NCBI RefSeq assembly: GCF_017104715.1
Contig: NZ_JAAGPI010000020.1
Location: forward strand, 62,001 to 126,000
DNA: 64,000 bases
Direction of reading: 5' to 3'
From: Burkholderia sp. Ac-20365
GTDB taxonomy: Bacteria > Pseudomonadota > Gammaproteobacteria > Burkholderiales > Burkholderiaceae
Shown here one piece after another: positions 61,963-64,000 of this stretch. The first letter of the stretch is position 1. The number at the start of each line of letters is the position of its first letter. Made by a program: the position numbers and the translations under genes. The notes under the pieces were generated by a model that saw only the letters and a list, made by a program, of their open reading frames with translations, did no database searches and was not told the origin of the DNA.

Positions 61963-62280
61963 TCAAGGCTCGATCTGCACCGGCTCGCCCGCCTGCTGCG
62001 TCGCGTACTCGGACAGTGCCGAGTAGAACTCCGTGTCGTTGCGCGTGTCTTTCCACGCGCCATCGACGTAACGGAAGTGATATCCGCCTGACTTCGCGGC
62101 GATCCAGATTTCCTGCATGGGCGGTTGCAGGTTCACGATGATCTTCGTGCCGTTCTCGAATTCCAGCGTGAGCACGTTGCCGCTGCGCTCGAATTCGATG
62201 TCGGCGTCGGTATCGTCGAGCGAGCGTTCGATGGCTGCCAGCACAGCCTCGGCGCGGGTCAGGTATTCACTGTCGGACAT
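61963..62280 (-). CDS. cyaY: Frataxin-like iron donor/regulator CyaY
   Basis: The 105-residue protein has the frataxin alpha-beta layout with an acidic first helix (LAAIERSLDDTDADIEFERS) and conserved strands TLEFENGTKIIVNLQ, QEIWIAAKSGGYHF. It regulates Fe-S cluster assembly by IscS. It is divergent from the LptM lipoprotein gene and lysA, a neighbourhood conserved in many gamma- and beta-proteobacteria. Confidence 0.95.
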   Translation of the reverse strand: MSDSEYLTRAEAVLAAIERSLDDTDADIEFERSGNVLTLEFENGTKIIVNLQPPMQEIWIAAKSGGYHFRYVDGAWKDTRNDTEFYSALSEYATQQAGEPVQIEP

Positions 62281-62315
62281 GCTAAACTCCAGCGATTAAT
62301 TATTCAGGGACAGTC

Positions 62316-62630
62316 ATGCGAGTCGTTTTCCGGACGAGCGCCAAGGCCACGATTCTAGCGACTCTCACTATTGTCGCAGGTGTCGCGCTCAGCGGCTGCG
62401 GACAACGTGGTTCGCTTTATCTGCCCACCGTTCCGCCGCTTCCGGCTAAACCGACCGCACAGACCCAGCCGTCATCGTCCGATGAAGTGAAACCCGGCGC
62501 CAATGCTGAAGGTTCCATTCCGGATACGTCCGGCACGCCGCTGTCCCTGTCGCCCGATTCCGAACTGCGCACTGCGCCGAAGTCGGATGCGCCCGCCCAA
62601 CCGGCGTCCGCTGCGTCCGAAGCTCAATAA
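62316..62630 (+). CDS. lptM: LptM-like small lipoprotein
   Basis: The 104-residue protein has a lipoprotein signal ending LSGC (Cys28) and the short conserved mature start GQRGSLYLP, the LptM (YifL) hallmark. LptM helps LptD mature in the LPS export channel of E. coli. The tail is Pro/Ser/Ala-rich and longer than in E. coli. It is ten bases before lysA. Confidence 0.9.
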   Translation: MRVVFRTSAKATILATLTIVAGVALSGCGQRGSLYLPTVPPLPAKPTAQTQPSSSDEVKPGANAEGSIPDTSGTPLSLSPDSELRTAPKSDAPAQPASAASEAQ

Positions 62631-62639
62631 GACTGTCGT

Positions 62640-63902
62640 ATGACTCAATCCGCTTTTGCCTACGTCGACGGCGTGCTGCACGCAGAAGGCGTCTCCGCCG
62701 TGTCGCTTGCCGAGCAGTTCGGCACGCCGCTCTATGTCTACTCGCGCGCCGCCCTTACCAAAGCGTGGCACGCCTACGCCGACGCATGCGCCGGCCGTCG
62801 CGCCACCGTGCACGTCGCCGTCAAGGCGAACAGCAATCTCGGCGTGCTCAACCTGTTCGCGCGTATGGGCGCAGGCTTCGACATCGTGTCGGGCGGCGAA
62901 CTCGCGCGCGTGCTCGCCGCGGGCGGCAAAGCGGAAAACACCGTGTTTTCGGGTGTCGGCAAGAGCGTCGCGGAAATGCGCGAAGCGCTCGCGGCTGGCG
63001 TGAAGTGCTTCAACGTCGAATCGATTCCCGAACTCGACCGCCTCAACGCGGTTGCGGGCGAAATGGGCAAGAAAGCGCCCGTGTCGCTGCGCGTGAATCC
63101 CGATGTCGACGCGAAGACGCATCCGTATATCTCAACGGGTCTCAAGTCGAACAAGTTTGGTGTCGCGTTCGATGAAGCGCGCGCCACGTATCGCGCCGCC
63201 GCTGCGATGAACCACCTCGACGTGGTCGGTATCGACTGCCATATCGGTTCGCAGATCACGGAAGTCGCACCGTATCTCGACGCCGTCGACAAGCTGCTCG
63301 AACTGGTCGAACAGATCGAAGCGGACGGCGTGAACATCAAGCATATCGACGTCGGTGGCGGTCTCGGCATTACATACGACGACGAAACGCCGCCGGATAT
63401 CGGCGACTTCGTGCGCACGCTGCTCGACCGGATCGAAGCACGCGGCCATGGCCATCGCGAAGTGTATTTCGAGCCGGGCCGCTCGCTGGTCGGCAATGCG
63501 GGCATGTTGCTGACGCGCGTCGAATTCCTGAAGCCGGGCGTCGAGAAGAATTTCGCCATCGTCGATGCCGCGATGAACGATCTCGCGCGCCCCGCGATGT
63601 ACGAGGCGTATCACGCGATCGAAGCCGTCGTGCAGCGCGCAGGCGACAAGCATGTGTACGACGTCGTCGGCCCCGTGTGCGAAAGCGGCGACTGGCTCGG
63701 ACGTGAGCGCGAACTCGCTGTCGAAGCGGGCGATCTGCTCGCGATTCAATCGGCAGGCGCCTACGGCTTCGCAATGAGCTCGAACTACAACACACGTACG
63801 CGCGCCGCCGAAGTGATGGTGGACGGCGACAAGGCGTACGTCGTGCGCAAGCGTGAGGAAGTGAAGGATCTGTTTGCAGGCGAGACGGTTCTTCCGCAAT
63901 AA
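62640..63902 (+). CDS. lysA: Diaminopimelate decarboxylase
   Basis: The 420-residue fold-type III PLP enzyme makes lysine from meso-diaminopimelate. The PLP lysine is Lys62 in VAVKANSNLGVL. Other sites are GFDIVSGGEL, GLKSNKFGV, HIGSQIT, DVGGGLGITY, EPGRSLVGNAG, and the substrate Cys in VVGPVCESGDWL. The start follows the lptM stop closely. Confidence 0.97.
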   Translation: MTQSAFAYVDGVLHAEGVSAVSLAEQFGTPLYVYSRAALTKAWHAYADACAGRRATVHVAVKANSNLGVLNLFARMGAGFDIVSGGELARVLAAGGKAENTVFSGVGKSVAEMREALAAGVKCFNVESIPELDRLNAVAGEMGKKAPVSLRVNPDVDAKTHPYISTGLKSNKFGVAFDEARATYRAAAAMNHLDVVGIDCHIGSQITEVAPYLDAVDKLLELVEQIEADGVNIKHIDVGGGLGITYDDETPPDIGDFVRTLLDRIEARGHGHREVYFEPGRSLVGNAGMLLTRVEFLKPGVEKNFAIVDAAMNDLARPAMYEAYHAIEAVVQRAGDKHVYDVVGPVCESGDWLGRERELAVEAGDLLAIQSAGAYGFAMSSNYNTRTRAAEVMVDGDKAYVVRKREEVKDLFAGETVLPQ

Positions 63903-63923
63903 CGCTGACACTCAGTGAATGCG

Positions 63924-63960
63924 AAAAAGGCGATGCGCTAACAACGCATCGCCTTTTTTA
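63924..63960 (+). terminator. Intrinsic terminator after lysA
   Basis: AAAAGGCGATGCG and CGCATCGCCTTTT form a 13-bp hairpin with loop CTAACAA, followed by more T. The last 40 bases of the window hold nothing recognisable. Confidence 0.95.
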
Positions 63961-64000
63961 TCGGCTGTGGAATCGGCCTCGTCAGGTCTTCACTCGCTGC

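Overview
The window is a 64 kb piece of a GC-rich (low-to-mid 60s percent by eye) beta-proteobacterial chromosome. Gene content and order point to Burkholderiaceae, most likely Paraburkholderia, Caballeronia or Burkholderia. Pointers are the run mla - ibaG - murA - hisGDCB - marC - hisHAFIE - tatABC, the pilMNOPQ-aroK-aroB-dgt block next to gltBD, short HisG, and the cyaY/lptM-lysA end. Species level cannot be read from the sequence. No tRNA, rRNA or CRISPR array was seen.

1-5.9 kb: the bc1 complex operon (petA, petB, start of petC) on the minus strand, then a Nif3-like gene divergent from a DegS-like protease, then tatC-tatB-tatA. 6.1-23.3 kb is one nearly unbroken minus-strand array read from right to left: phospholipid transport (mlaF, E, D, A, C, B), a YadGH-type exporter, ibaG, murA, the whole histidine pathway with marC inside it, a small membrane protein, a HIT protein and tatABC. 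Many neighbours overlap by four bases, so translation is probably coupled.

23.3-27.1 kb: a thiamine operon (thiO-thiS-thiG-thiE) under a clear TPP riboswitch, with a small ORF between riboswitch and thiO. 27.4-31.2 kb: an ABC transporter, an SDR oxidoreductase and two small exported proteins.

31.2-43.0 kb is the accessory part. Two elements of about 0.8-0.9 kb, each a large imperfect inverted repeat with perfect 32/34-bp palindromes and a central hairpin, lie in opposite orientation about 11 kb apart. Between them are two paralogous OmpR-type regulators (one with a kinase), a four-gene cassette ending in an orphan FlgH-like lipoprotein, a Tat-exported phosphatase-like lipoprotein whose catalytic Cys is Ser, an MFS transporter, a D-amino-acid dehydrogenase and ThpR. 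I do not recognise the paired elements as any named family. They are the best candidate here for something undescribed.

43.0-64 kb: gltD-gltB, a Y1-transposase-like protein that has lost its catalytic residues, ompW, a DUF883 protein, then dgt-aroB-aroK-pilQ-pilO/P fusion-pilN-pilM on the minus strand, divergent from the PBP1A gene, and finally cyaY, lptM and lysA. Most starts were chosen from Shine-Dalgarno sequences and overlap with the upstream gene. Where these disagree with the longest frame, the entry says so.
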